Shown piece by piece: positions 16,537 to 25,267 of a DNA stretch of 64,000 nucleotides; position 1 is the first letter of the stretch; each line of letters opens with the position of its first letter. The notes below the pieces were generated by a model that saw only the letters and a program-made list of their open reading frames with translations, was not told the DNA's origin and did no database searches. Origin of the DNA: an uncultured Nesterenkonia sp. (GTDB lineage: Bacteria > Actinomycetota > Actinomycetes > Actinomycetales > Micrococcaceae); the NCBI GenBank assembly GCA_947494195.1, contig CANLUC010000003.1:62001-126000 (forward strand). The letters run 5' to 3'. The position numbers were made by a program, and so were the translations under genes.

Positions 16537-17796
16537 TCAGCTGGTGCGCGGATGCACCTGGGCGCCATCGATGACCGTGGCGCGGAGCACCGGCAGCGTC
16601 TCGCCATCGAGGTACGGCAGCAGCGGTGTGCGCGCACGCACATCGGTGCTCCAGGCGGCGGTCCGGGAATCCGGTGTCTGCACGGCCAGGGAATCCACCT
16701 CCCAGATTCCGTAGGTCGCCCGGGCCCCGGGGTCCAGCTGGGCAGCGGTGGCCGCAGACCCGCTGGCCTCCGGCAGGGACCTGTACGCCCCGCGGGTCTG
16801 GGCGTTGAATCCAGCCCGCACCGAGACCGGATCCTGTGCGTGGTGGACGTGGCGCGTCACCACGGCCCACGGGTTCTCCCCCGGTGAGCCGACTGCACTG
16901 ACCGGCACGCCGACGCTCAGCGCCGTCGCCAGGTGACCGCGATCCCTGATGAGCACCTGGACCCCGGTGTTGAGCAGCGCCTCCCAGTCCTGGCGTTCTG
17001 CGGAGTCGAAGCCGACAAGCACGGTGGGCAGCCCGCCCGGGGTGCTGCGGCGCTGTGCGCGCATCCCCGCGGTGGAGTCCACCAGCGCGGCGACCAGCGC
17101 CGCAGGAGCCGGGGCCTGGGTGCGCGTCGAAGTCGTTCCTTCCTCTGACACACGCAGGAGCAGCTGACGTTTCGCCTGAGCCGCGAGCAGTCGGACCTCG
17201 TGCAGCTGGTCCAGGACCTCAGCGACCAGCAGCTGGACCGCAGCGGGGCGGTCCAGCAGCAGATCCACCGGCTCGAGCAGGGAGAAGACCGTGCCCAGAG
17301 CTGCCAGCGCATCATCGGCGTCGAGCAGACCCAGTTCGGTGAGCGTGACCACCGGGTAGGCGCGCACCGCGTGCGACGCCGCCGCGGAGAAGACCGACTG
17401 AAGCGCCACGGCGGCCGACGGCTCGCTCAGGCGTGCGGCGCTGAGCTCCACGTTCAGCCGCACGGCCCCGCAGCCCTGGACTGCTGCCGCGTCCAGGGCC
17501 TGCACCGCGGCAGCGTCCAGTCCCCGGCCCTTCGCCGTGTCCGTCGCAGCGTCCGCCCCGGACGGGCCGTCACCCACGACGTCCGCCCAACCGACGAAGG
17601 CCGGTGCCACCAGAGCCCGGTCGAGGTCCTGGACCTCCAGGTCGGAACCGTCGAAGGTCTCCGCCGTCTCCGCGGAGCCGACCCAGGCGATCAGCCCGTC
17701 TTCGACGAGCATGGCGTCCGCGTACGGCTCGGCGGGCGAGTGGATCGTGCCGTTGGTCAGCAGCCGCGCGGGGCGTGCGGCACCGTTGTCAATCAT
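16537..17796 (-). CDS. Amidohydrolase-like protein lacking metal ligands
   Basis: A 419-residue protein with the overall plan of the amidohydrolase superfamily: an N-terminal beta-sandwich (RLLTNGTIHSPAEPYADAML), a body, and the typical C-terminal closing segment (ATYGIWEVDSLAVQTPDS). Where true enzymes have PGFVDxHxH, this reads APAFVGWADVVG, so the HxH pair is missing. The later metal-binding His and Asp motifs are also not seen. It is probably a non-catalytic derivative or an enzyme with another function. ATG 17796 is supported by GGAGGAGCC. It overlaps the stop of the helicase gene by 8 bases, so the two are translated from one message. Confidence 0.75.
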   Translation of the reverse strand: MIDNGAARPARLLTNGTIHSPAEPYADAMLVEDGLIAWVGSAETAETFDGSDLEVQDLDRALVAPAFVGWADVVGDGPSGADAATDTAKGRGLDAAAVQALDAAAVQGCGAVRLNVELSAARLSEPSAAVALQSVFSAAASHAVRAYPVVTLTELGLLDADDALAALGTVFSLLEPVDLLLDRPAAVQLLVAEVLDQLHEVRLLAAQAKRQLLLRVSEEGTTSTRTQAPAPAALVAALVDSTAGMRAQRRSTPGGLPTVLVGFDSAERQDWEALLNTGVQVLIRDRGHLATALSVGVPVSAVGSPGENPWAVVTRHVHHAQDPVSVRAGFNAQTRGAYRSLPEASGSAATAAQLDPGARATYGIWEVDSLAVQTPDSRTAAWSTDVRARTPLLPYLDGETLPVLRATVIDGAQVHPRTS

Positions 17797-20700
17797 CTGT
17801 GGGCTCCTCCAGGTTCTGATAGGCCACGGAGGAGTATGCCACCACTCCCCGGCCGATGAGCTCCACTGCTTCATGGCAGCGCGCCGCCAGCTTCGCCGGG
17901 GTATGGGGGATCTTCGCGAGCTGGTCCAAGGTGTCGATGCACTGCTTGGTCCACCGCACGAAGTCCCCGGCGGCCAGCGGTGAATCGTTCAGCGCATTGC
18001 GCAGGCTCTGGCCACCGGCCCAGGCGTACATCGGCAGGACGAGTCCGAGTTCCGGAGCCGCGGTGGGCTCGAGATGGTGGCGCTTCTCCAACGTCTCGAG
18101 TTCAGCATGAACCTCAATGCCGGTCTGGGCGGCCTGGGCGAGACGTTTGGTGGGCATGACCGGCATGGAACCCTCGTCCTCACGCTTGGCCTGGTAGACC
18201 AGCACAGTGACGAACGCGGCAAGCTCCTGGGCGGAGAGCGCTAAGAGCACGCCGCGCTCCATGAGCAGCCCGGTGAAGAGGTCCCGCTCCCCGTAGATCC
18301 GTCGCAGCTGCTGCCCCCGATCGGTCACCGCGAACTCTGCGGCGTACCACTCGTCGTCGGCGGATCCGACACTCTGCGGACCCGGTGCTGCGATCGCGTC
18401 GTGGAGCAGCTCGGGCGGTCCCACCTGGGGCATCAGCTCGGGATCCACGACCTCCATATGACCCAGTTCATGCAGGACCCCGCAGACGCGGTCGAAGATC
18501 TTCGCGATGGAGCCGGTGCGCCGATCGATCTTGACCTTCAGCTGATCGATCTCACGCTGAAGCTTCCACCCTCGCTCTGCCCAGCGCGCATGATCCTCCC
18601 GCTCGCTGCAGCCGTGGCAGGGGTGGCGCCGCAGCTGCGCCAGCAGGTCTTCGAGTGATTCAGAGTCGGGCTGCTCCTCGACGAAGCCGAAGCCCGCGGT
18701 CGGGGCGCTGCTGCGGGCCGGGACCCGCTCGTGCAGCGCCGATCGCATCGATGCGGCGAGGTCACGGCGCACCTTGGGGACCTTGACCTGCGGCTTGCGC
18801 GGAAGTCGGATGCTGGAGATCACCTCGGGAGGCTGCCCGAAGTCCTCTGCGGTGACGTTGCGGAACTTGCCATCGGTGGTGATGACTCCAGGGCGGGGGT
18901 CATGCTCCGGCGCGCTGTGCACCACGAGGGATTCGCCGAAGCCACGCTTGCCCTCCACCTCGATGATGTCCCCGGGCTGCAGGGCAGCCAGCACACGGAT
19001 GATCTCCCGCCGACGCTGCCGGTGCCTCGACTTGGCCTGGTCCTTCTCAGCCTCGTTGAGACGACGGCGCAGCGCCGCATACTCCCGGAAATCGCCCAGG
19101 TGACAGGACATCGCCTCCTCGTAGCCGGCCAGCGACGATTCCCGCTTGGCCACGTCCCGGGCGATGCCGACCACGGATCGGTCGGCCTGGAACTGGGCGA
19201 AGGAGGACTCGAGGATCGTGCGAGCGCGACGCCTGCCGAACTGTGCGGTCAGGTTCACCGCCATGTTGTAGGAGGGCTTGAAGCTCGAATTCAGCGGGTA
19301 CGTGCGTTTGGACGCCAGCCCTGCGACCTGGCGCGGATCCATGCCTGGCTGCCAGACGACGACGGCGTGGCCCTCCACGTCGATTCCGCGCCGGCCGGCG
19401 CGGCCGGTCAGCTGGGTGTACTCCCCCGGCGTGATGTCCACATGGGATTCGCCGTTGAACTTGTCCAGCTTCTCCAGCACCACGGTGCGCGCCGGCATGT
19501 TGATCCCCAGAGCCAGGGTCTCTGTGGCGAAGACGACCTTGAGCAGGCCTTCGGCGTACATGTCCTCGACGAGTTCCTTGAACGGCGGGAGCATGCCCGC
19601 GTGGTGGGCGGCCACGCCATTGATCAGCGCTTCGCGGAAGCTGTCGAATCCGAGGATCGAAAGGTCCTCCGCCGGCAGCTCCCAGCCCATCTGCTCCACC
19701 CGCGACGTGATCTCCGCCGCTTCTTCGCGGGTGGTCAGCACGATGCCGGCATTGAGGCACTGTTCCACGGCCGCCTCACAGCCCACTCGGGAGAAGATGA
19801 AGCCGATGCATGGCAGCAGCCCCTCGCGATCCAGTGCGCGGATCATCTTCGGACGGTTCAGCCGGGGGCGTCCCGCGGCGGACCCGGAGATGCCCGAGAC
19901 TTCCCCTCCCCCGCGCTTGCTGGCGGGGCTGCTGCCCGTCTGACGACGCGGGTCTCCGCCGCGGGAGCGGTCCCCGGACCCGCGGCCCGGCCCTCCGCTG
20001 GGCCCACGGTGGGGTCCGCGGCCGCGCCCGCTGCCCCGGGAGCGGTTTCCGCCGCTGCGCCGGGACATCGGTGCCTGACTGTGGTGGGCCAGCCGCTGAA
20101 GTTCGGGATTGACCAGGGTGCCGGGCGCGCCGTCGTCCTCGGAGACGAAAAGGTCATGGAGCTGGTGGTCCACCAGCATGTGCTGGGTCAGCGGAACCGG
20201 GCGGTGCTCGGAGACGACCACCGAGGTCTCTCCGCGCACCGTGTCCAGCCAGGCGCCGAACTCCTCCGCGTTGGAGACCGTCGCTGAGAGGGCGGCGACC
20301 TGCACATGTTCGGGCAGATGGATGATGACCTCTTCCCAGACGGCGCCACGGAATCGGTCCGCCAGGTAGTGCACCTCATCCATCACCACGTAGCCGAGGT
20401 CGCGGAGGGTCGCAGAGTCCTGGTAGAGCATGTTGCGCAGCACTTCGGTGGTCATCACCACGATCTGTGCCTCGGAGTTGATCGACGTGTCGCCGGTCAG
20501 CAGTCCCACACGCTCGGCGCCGTGATCCTCCACCAGCTCCTGATACTTCTGGTTCGACAGGGCCTTGATCGGCGTCGTGTAGAAGGTCTTGGTGCCGTGG
20601 GCCAGGCCCAGATGAACCGCGAACTCGCCCACGATGGTCTTGCCTGCCCCGGTGGGAGCCGCGACCAGCACGGCTCGACCCGCCTCGAGATGGCGGCATG

Positions 20701-20818
20701 CCTGGAGCTGGAAGTCATCCAGGTCGAAGGCCTGGGACTGGCGGAAGACGCCGAGCTGAGACTTGGCCTCTGCTGCTCGTCGACGTGACTCTGCGTAGCG
20801 CTCGGCCGGTGAACTCAT
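17789..20818 (-). CDS. helY: DEVH-box RNA helicase of the SKI2/MTR4 type (HelY-like)
   Basis: A 1009-residue ATP-dependent helicase, probably acting on RNA. Walker A is APTGAGKT (residues 54-61), Walker B is DEVH (147-150), motif III is SAT (178-180), and motif VI is in YTQLTGRAGRRGID. The C-terminal half holds the DSHCT domain of SKI2/MTR4/HelY helicases. Residues about 251-305, between the two RecA domains, form a Gly/Arg/Ser-rich insert that may bind RNA. A CHGC pair lies near residue 730. The ATG at 20818 is divergent from the MFS gene. The amidohydrolase-like gene overlaps its 3' end. Confidence 0.92.
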   Translation of the reverse strand: MSSPAERYAESRRRAAEAKSQLGVFRQSQAFDLDDFQLQACRHLEAGRAVLVAAPTGAGKTIVGEFAVHLGLAHGTKTFYTTPIKALSNQKYQELVEDHGAERVGLLTGDTSINSEAQIVVMTTEVLRNMLYQDSATLRDLGYVVMDEVHYLADRFRGAVWEEVIIHLPEHVQVAALSATVSNAEEFGAWLDTVRGETSVVVSEHRPVPLTQHMLVDHQLHDLFVSEDDGAPGTLVNPELQRLAHHSQAPMSRRSGGNRSRGSGRGRGPHRGPSGGPGRGSGDRSRGGDPRRQTGSSPASKRGGGEVSGISGSAAGRPRLNRPKMIRALDREGLLPCIGFIFSRVGCEAAVEQCLNAGIVLTTREEAAEITSRVEQMGWELPAEDLSILGFDSFREALINGVAAHHAGMLPPFKELVEDMYAEGLLKVVFATETLALGINMPARTVVLEKLDKFNGESHVDITPGEYTQLTGRAGRRGIDVEGHAVVVWQPGMDPRQVAGLASKRTYPLNSSFKPSYNMAVNLTAQFGRRRARTILESSFAQFQADRSVVGIARDVAKRESSLAGYEEAMSCHLGDFREYAALRRRLNEAEKDQAKSRHRQRRREIIRVLAALQPGDIIEVEGKRGFGESLVVHSAPEHDPRPGVITTDGKFRNVTAEDFGQPPEVISSIRLPRKPQVKVPKVRRDLAASMRSALHERVPARSSAPTAGFGFVEEQPDSESLEDLLAQLRRHPCHGCSEREDHARWAERGWKLQREIDQLKVKIDRRTGSIAKIFDRVCGVLHELGHMEVVDPELMPQVGPPELLHDAIAAPGPQSVGSADDEWYAAEFAVTDRGQQLRRIYGERDLFTGLLMERGVLLALSAQELAAFVTVLVYQAKREDEGSMPVMPTKRLAQAAQTGIEVHAELETLEKRHHLEPTAAPELGLVLPMYAWAGGQSLRNALNDSPLAAGDFVRWTKQCIDTLDQLAKIPHTPAKLAARCHEAVELIGRGVVAYSSVAYQNLEEPTDD

Positions 20819-20904
20819 GCCTCCAGCCTATGACATCGTCACCGGGTGCAGATTTCGGTCACCCCGCACGCACAGCCCTCTCCGGACCGGACCCTCGAGC
20901 TGGT

Positions 20905-20910
20905 TAGACT
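20905..20910 (+). promoter_or_regulatory. -10 element for leaderless MFS transporter mRNA
   Basis: TAGACT is placed 12 to 7 bases before the A of ATG 20917. No ribosome binding site precedes the start, so translation of a leaderless message is likely. Confidence 0.5.
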
Positions 20911-20916
20911 TCAGCG

Positions 20917-22131
20917 ATGACCACTGGTGGTTCCGCGCGACGGCAGATCCTGCTTGGAGCTCTGCTTCCCGCATTCATCTTCAGCATCGGTGTGGGAGCG
21001 ATGATTCCGGTGCTGGCTCCCTTTGCCGTCCAGCGCGGCGCCACACTGGCTGTGGCAGGGATCATCGCGGCCATGCTCCCGGTGGGACAGATCCTCGCGG
21101 ATCTGCCGGCGGGAGCACTGGCGGCGCGTGTGGGCGATCGACGCGCCATGCTGCTCGCCTCGGGCGCGGCCGCTCTCGGATTCCTGGCGGCGGGCCTCGC
21201 ACCCTCACTCATCACCCTGGGAATCGCGATTCTGCTGGTCGGAGCGGCCAACGCGGTCTTCCAGCTCGCCCGACACTCCTATCTGACCCAGGTGACTCCG
21301 GTCCACCAGCGCGCCAGGGTCCTCTCCACCCTCGGCGGGGTGCATCGGATCGGTCAGTTCATCGGTCCCTTCCTCGGGGCGGGAGTGATCGCTCTCGGTG
21401 ACCTCCGTGCAGTGTTCCTCCTGGCGCTGCTCACCGCTCTCGCCGCAGGAGTCACTGTCGTGCTGGCCCCGGAGATGGACACCCAGCCGCTCCGCGCGCC
21501 CGGCCACGCGCGCAAGGGCTTCAGCGCCGTCATCACTGCGCACCGGGAGCTGCTGCTCACCCTCGGCATGGCGTCCATGCTGGTCGGAGCCGTTCGCGGT
21601 GCCCGTCAGCAGGTGATCCCGCTGTGGGGCGAACACATTGGACTGGATCCGACCGCGATCTCGCTGATCTATGGACTCGCAGGCGGGATCGACATGCTGC
21701 TGTTCTATCCTGCGGGCAAGATCATGGACCATTTCGGCCGTCTCTGGATCGGGGTCCCCTCCATGGTCGGTCTCGGCCTGGCGATGGCGCTGGTGCCGCT
21801 CAGCGCCTCAGCGACCGGCCTGGCTCTCGTGGCGGTGCTGCTGGGCATCAGCAATGGCCTCGGCTCGGGCGTGATGATGACCATCGCCTCGGACATCGCC
21901 CCGCCCGAGGACCGTCCGCAGTTCCTCGGGGCCTGGAGGCTGCTTCAGGATCTCGGCATTGCGGCCGGACCGCTGACACTGGCCGCCGGTGCGGCGCTCG
22001 GCACACTCGCAGGCGGCATCTGGGCCGCGTCCCTCATGGGCCCGCTGGCCAGCGCGGCCCTGCTGCGCTGGCTTCCCCGATACTCGGTGCACGCCAGTCG
22101 GCGCACCCGCCGAAGGGCCGGTCTTCCGTGA
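20917..22131 (+). CDS. MFS transporter
   Basis: A 404-residue membrane protein of the major facilitator superfamily with about twelve hydrophobic helices. The loop between helices 2 and 3 reads LAARVGDRRAMLL, a usual MFS signature, and the equivalent in the second half is GKIMDHFGRLWIGVP. The topology resembles drug or metabolite exporters of the DHA1/YajR type. The substrate cannot be predicted. It stands alone, divergent from the helicase and convergent with the LacI gene, whose stop lies 56 bases after its own. The start is fixed by the TAGACT element 12 bases upstream. Confidence 0.9.
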   Translation: MTTGGSARRQILLGALLPAFIFSIGVGAMIPVLAPFAVQRGATLAVAGIIAAMLPVGQILADLPAGALAARVGDRRAMLLASGAAALGFLAAGLAPSLITLGIAILLVGAANAVFQLARHSYLTQVTPVHQRARVLSTLGGVHRIGQFIGPFLGAGVIALGDLRAVFLLALLTALAAGVTVVLAPEMDTQPLRAPGHARKGFSAVITAHRELLLTLGMASMLVGAVRGARQQVIPLWGEHIGLDPTAISLIYGLAGGIDMLLFYPAGKIMDHFGRLWIGVPSMVGLGLAMALVPLSASATGLALVAVLLGISNGLGSGVMMTIASDIAPPEDRPQFLGAWRLLQDLGIAAGPLTLAAGAALGTLAGGIWAASLMGPLASAALLRWLPRYSVHASRRTRRRAGLP

Positions 22132-22186
22132 TGTCTCGGGCCTGCGGCATGCCCGCGGGCGAGGAGCATCCTGCAGCGCGCCGTGG

Positions 22187-23209
22187 TCAGGCCTCGGGCA
22201 GCGGAGGGCGCCTCATGCTGCTGCGCCGGACCAGCAGGTCAAAGGGCAGGTCCACCTTTGACGGCTGGGCGTCGCCGCCCTCGACAGTGGCGAGGATCAG
22301 CGTGGCGGCCAGGGCCCCCTGTCGCTGGGGATGTTGATCAACGGTGGTGAGCTCGAACAGCGCTCCGAGCTCGTGGCCGTCGACGCCCACGACCGAGAGG
22401 TCCTCCGGGACTCTGACCCCCAGCTCCCGTGCTGCGAGGATCGCACCGATGGCCATCTCGTCTGAGGCTGCGACCAGACCGGTCATGCCGCTCCCCGGCA
22501 CCCCCAGCAGCTGTCTCGCGGCGTGGAATCCGCCGGGAATCGTGAAGTCGGCCTCTCCCAGGAGTCCTGGGTCGAGGGAGAGTCCTCGTCGCTGGAGTGC
22601 TCGACAGAAGCCTTCTCGGCGCTGGCTGGGGACCTTGTAGTCGGCGTCGAAGCGTTCGGCGCCGCCGATGAATCCCAGCACCTCGTGACCGAGCTCGAGC
22701 AGATGTGCCGCCGCCAGTTCGGTGATCGCCAGATCGTCGATGGAGACCCCGGGAAGGTTCCCGGAGGTGCCTCCGATGATCACGACCGGGATGCCCAGGC
22801 GCTGAAGCTCCTGCTCCTCCCACTGGCTGAGCTCGAGCGCCACGACCACGACGGCGTCCACGCGCCGCCGCCGGAGGAAGGCGCTGAAGATCTCCCGGCG
22901 CACCTCGGGATCCTCGGTGACGTTGTAGAGGGTCACGTCATAGCCGGAGCGTGTGGCTTCATCGGATATCCCGGTGAGCACCGTGTTGAAGAACCACCGG
23001 TGCAGCTCGGGCATGATCACGCCGAGATTGCGCATCCGCCCGGATGCCAGGCTGGAGGCGGCCGAGGACGCGACATAGCCGAGCTCTCCCGCCACTGTCT
23101 CGATCTTGGCCCGCGTGGACCTCGAGACGTTTCCGCGGCCGCTCAGGGCGCGGGAGACCGTGGCCGCGGAGACGCCCGCGGCTCTGGCTACATCATCGAG
23201 GCTTGTCAC
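22187..23209 (-). CDS. LacI-family transcriptional regulator of the alpha-glucoside locus
   Basis: A 340-residue repressor. Residues 2-46 form the LacI helix-turn-helix (TSLDDVARAAGVSAATVSRA, then LSGRGNVSRSTRAKIETVA with hinge), and the rest is a periplasmic-binding-protein-like sensor domain (LGVIMPELHRWFFNTVLTGI ... GLVAASDEMAIGAILAARELG). GTG 23209 is preceded by AGGAGAG and gives the normal LacI start. It lies 87 bases downstream of the GH13 gene on the same strand, next to malEFG. Two exact palindromic sites TGGAAGCGCTTGCA in the divergent promoter region are its probable operators, released by a maltose- or trehalose-type sugar. Confidence 0.92.
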   Translation of the reverse strand: MTSLDDVARAAGVSAATVSRALSGRGNVSRSTRAKIETVAGELGYVASSAASSLASGRMRNLGVIMPELHRWFFNTVLTGISDEATRSGYDVTLYNVTEDPEVRREIFSAFLRRRRVDAVVVVALELSQWEEQELQRLGIPVVIIGGTSGNLPGVSIDDLAITELAAAHLLELGHEVLGFIGGAERFDADYKVPSQRREGFCRALQRRGLSLDPGLLGEADFTIPGGFHAARQLLGVPGSGMTGLVAASDEMAIGAILAARELGVRVPEDLSVVGVDGHELGALFELTTVDQHPQRQGALAATLILATVEGGDAQPSKVDLPFDLLVRRSSMRRPPLPEA

Positions 23210-23228
23210 GCGCGGCTCTCTCCTGCTT

Positions 23229-23254
23229 CTGGGTGCTGCGGCTGGGTGCTGCGG
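23229..23254. repeat. 13-bp tandem duplication upstream of the LacI gene
   Basis: CTGGGTGCTGCGG occurs twice in direct succession (23229-23241 and 23242-23254), in the 87-base gap between the GH13 gene and the LacI gene. No function is evident. Confidence 0.8.
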
Positions 23255-23296
23255 CTTGGGGGCCGGTGAATGCGGGCGGTACCCGGTCACCACTGT

Positions 23297-25012
23297 TCAG
23301 TCTTCGGGTCGATGCAACCATACTGTGCAGTCCGCAGGCACCTGTGCACCCTGCAGCGGCGAGCTGGAGAGAAGGACCTCATGTCCTGCTGGCAGCGACA
23401 CCGACTGCGTGCCGGTGTTGGCCAGGACGAGCACGTCGCGATTGGTGAAGATCAGCACCGCCTCATCCTCGCTGTGCTGCCAGTGGAGGTTCCCGGTGCC
23501 CAGCCGGCGCTCTGCACGCAGTTCCAGCATGCGCCGGTAGAGGTTCAGCGTGGATTCCGGGGCTGCTCGCTGCACATCGCGCGCCAGCATGTTCCAACGA
23601 TCTGGCTGGGGCAGCCATGGACTCTCCCCCGCGCTGAACCCGAAGGCCGGTGCGTCGGCGACCCAGGGCAGCGGGACACGGCACCCGTCCCTGCCGTAGC
23701 GCTGTCCTGCGGTGCGGAACCAGGTCGGATCCTGGCGGGCGTCGTCAGGCAGGTCATGCACCTCGTCGAGTCCGAGCTCCTCCCCCTGATACAGATACGA
23801 GGATCCCGGCAGAGCGAGCATCAGTGCCGTCGCCGCGGTGGCGCGCTTCAGTCCCGTCTCCCGATCGGGCAGACCGGGATGATCCGGTCCGATGCCGGAG
23901 CCCTGAGGATTCTCACCGGTGAGGGAGAGTCTCGTCGCGTGGCGCACCACATCGTGGTTCGACAGGACCCAGGTGCTCGGCGCACCGACAGCGCTGAAGG
24001 CGCTCAGCGAGTCATCGATGACCCGACGCAGCCTGCCTGCCTCCCAAGGTGTCTCCAGGTACTGGAAGTTGAACGTCTGGTGCATCTCGTCGGGACGCAC
24101 CCACAGCGCGGCCTTCTCGACGGAGGACACCCATGCTTCCCCACAGAGGGCGCGATCACCCTCGTACTCCTCGAGGACCTTGCGCCAGTCGCGATAGACC
24201 TCATGCACTTCAGCCTGCTCGAAATACGGCGCCGGGGTCTCCTCCCCACCCATGGAGGCCGCCTCGGGGTCCGGGGTGTAGTCCGGGAACTCCTGATCCT
24301 TGACCAGTCCGTGGGCGACATCCACACGGAACCCGTCCACGCCGCGATCGAGCCAGAAGCGCAGAATGCGCCGGAACTCCGCCTTGACCTCTTCCTGGGA
24401 CCAGTCGAAGTCTGGCTGGCTGGCGTCGAAGAGATGCAGGTACCACTGCCCGGGTGCCCCGTCTGGCTCCGTGATGCGGGTCCATGCGGGACCGCCGAAG
24501 ATGGACTGCCAGTTGTTCGGCGGTTCGTCCCCCTGTGCTCCCCTGCCGTCGCGGAAGATGTAGCGAGCACGCTCGGGGCTTCCCACCGGGGAGGTCAGCG
24601 CGCGCTGGAACCACTCGTGCTGATCCGAGGAATGGTTCGGCACCAGGTCCACGATCACGCGGAGGCCGAGCTCATGGGCCTGGGCCAGCAGGGCGTCGAA
24701 ATCCGCCAGGGTGCCGAAGATCGGGTCCACGTCGCAGTAGTCCGCGACGTCGTAGCCCGCGTCCTTCTGTGGGGAGGTCATGAAAGGGCTGAGCCAGACC
24801 GCGTCCACACCAAGCTCGCGCAGCTCGCCGAGTCGAGCCGTGATCCCGGGGAGATCCCCCACTCCGTCCCCGCTGGAATCGCTGAAGGAGCGCGGGTAGA
24901 TCTGGTAGATCACCGCGCTGCTCCACCAGTGGCGGGGCTCCTGCCCGAGCTCCTTCTCATCGGGACGGAGGGCAGGGGCGTCCGGAGTGCGCAGGTCATG
25001 ATGAACAGTCAT
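23297..25012 (-). CDS. GH13 alpha-glucosidase (oligo-1,6-glucosidase/AglA type)
   Basis: A 571-residue cytoplasmic glycoside hydrolase family 13 enzyme. It opens with WWSSAVIYQIYPRSFSDSSG. The conserved regions are DLVPNHSS, GFRVDVAHG (nucleophile Asp), GEAW (acid/base Glu) and VLSNHDVVRH (Asp). No signal peptide is present, so it cleaves imported alpha-glucosides to glucose. I start at ATG 25012: upstream residues of the open frame are not family-like, and a TATACT element lies just 9 bases before the ATG, giving a nearly leaderless message. An operator sits in the spacer of this promoter. It is divergent from malE and followed by lacI. Confidence 0.94.
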   Translation of the reverse strand: MTVHHDLRTPDAPALRPDEKELGQEPRHWWSSAVIYQIYPRSFSDSSGDGVGDLPGITARLGELRELGVDAVWLSPFMTSPQKDAGYDVADYCDVDPIFGTLADFDALLAQAHELGLRVIVDLVPNHSSDQHEWFQRALTSPVGSPERARYIFRDGRGAQGDEPPNNWQSIFGGPAWTRITEPDGAPGQWYLHLFDASQPDFDWSQEEVKAEFRRILRFWLDRGVDGFRVDVAHGLVKDQEFPDYTPDPEAASMGGEETPAPYFEQAEVHEVYRDWRKVLEEYEGDRALCGEAWVSSVEKAALWVRPDEMHQTFNFQYLETPWEAGRLRRVIDDSLSAFSAVGAPSTWVLSNHDVVRHATRLSLTGENPQGSGIGPDHPGLPDRETGLKRATAATALMLALPGSSYLYQGEELGLDEVHDLPDDARQDPTWFRTAGQRYGRDGCRVPLPWVADAPAFGFSAGESPWLPQPDRWNMLARDVQRAAPESTLNLYRRMLELRAERRLGTGNLHWQHSEDEAVLIFTNRDVLVLANTGTQSVSLPAGHEVLLSSSPLQGAQVPADCTVWLHRPED

Positions 25013-25020
25013 GGCTCCAG

Positions 25021-25050
25021 AGTATATGCAAGCGCTTCCAACCGCATCAA
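25021..25050 (-). promoter_or_regulatory. Promoter of the GH13 gene with operator in its spacer
   Basis: On the minus strand TTGATG (25050-25045) and TATACT (25026-25021) are 18 bases apart. The spacer contains the complete 14-bp LacI-type operator, so a bound repressor would block RNA polymerase. Confidence 0.6.
25027..25040. promoter_or_regulatory. LacI-family operator 1
   Basis: TGCAAGCGCTTCCA, with the palindromic core AAGCGCTT. It is the exact reverse complement of the second site at 25204-25217, 177 bases away centre to centre. Confidence 0.8.
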
Positions 25051-25063
25051 GGGACGCTACAAC

Positions 25064-25071
25064 CGCTTGCA
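25064..25071. promoter_or_regulatory. Half-operator
   Basis: CGCTTGCA equals the right half of the 14-bp operator and lies between the two full sites. It may be an auxiliary or degenerate site. Confidence 0.3.
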
Positions 25072-25144
25072 GGCAGACAGACCAGGCTCTGTCATGTCCA
25101 CATAAGCCCCATCGTGAGTCATAAATGCACCTCAGGACCTGCTT

Positions 25145-25161
25145 CGCTCGAGATTCGAGCG
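25145..25161. repeat. 17-bp inverted repeat in the malE upstream region
   Basis: CGCTCGA-GAT-TCGAGCG has perfect 7-bp arms. It lies about 15 bases upstream of the malE -35 element and could be an activator site or a small hairpin. Confidence 0.5.
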
Positions 25162-25175
25162 ACAGCAGAAGAGAG

Positions 25176-25204
25176 TTGCGCAGATCACATTCTGTACGCA
25201 TACT
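25176..25204 (+). promoter_or_regulatory. Promoter of malE
   Basis: TTGCGC (25176-25181) and CATACT (25199-25204) are 17 bases apart. Operator 2 begins on the last base of the -10 element and covers the transcription start, which suits repression. Confidence 0.5.
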
Positions 25205-25217
25205 GGAAGCGCTTGCA
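25204..25217. promoter_or_regulatory. LacI-family operator 2
   Basis: TGGAAGCGCTTGCA, identical to operator 1 in the opposite orientation. It overlaps the start point of the malE promoter. Two sites 177 bases apart could allow looping by a tetramer or simply control the two promoters separately. Confidence 0.8.
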
Positions 25218-25267
25218 CTCCAGATGGCGGCGTGACTGACTCCGCTTCTTCACAGAGAGGGACACCG

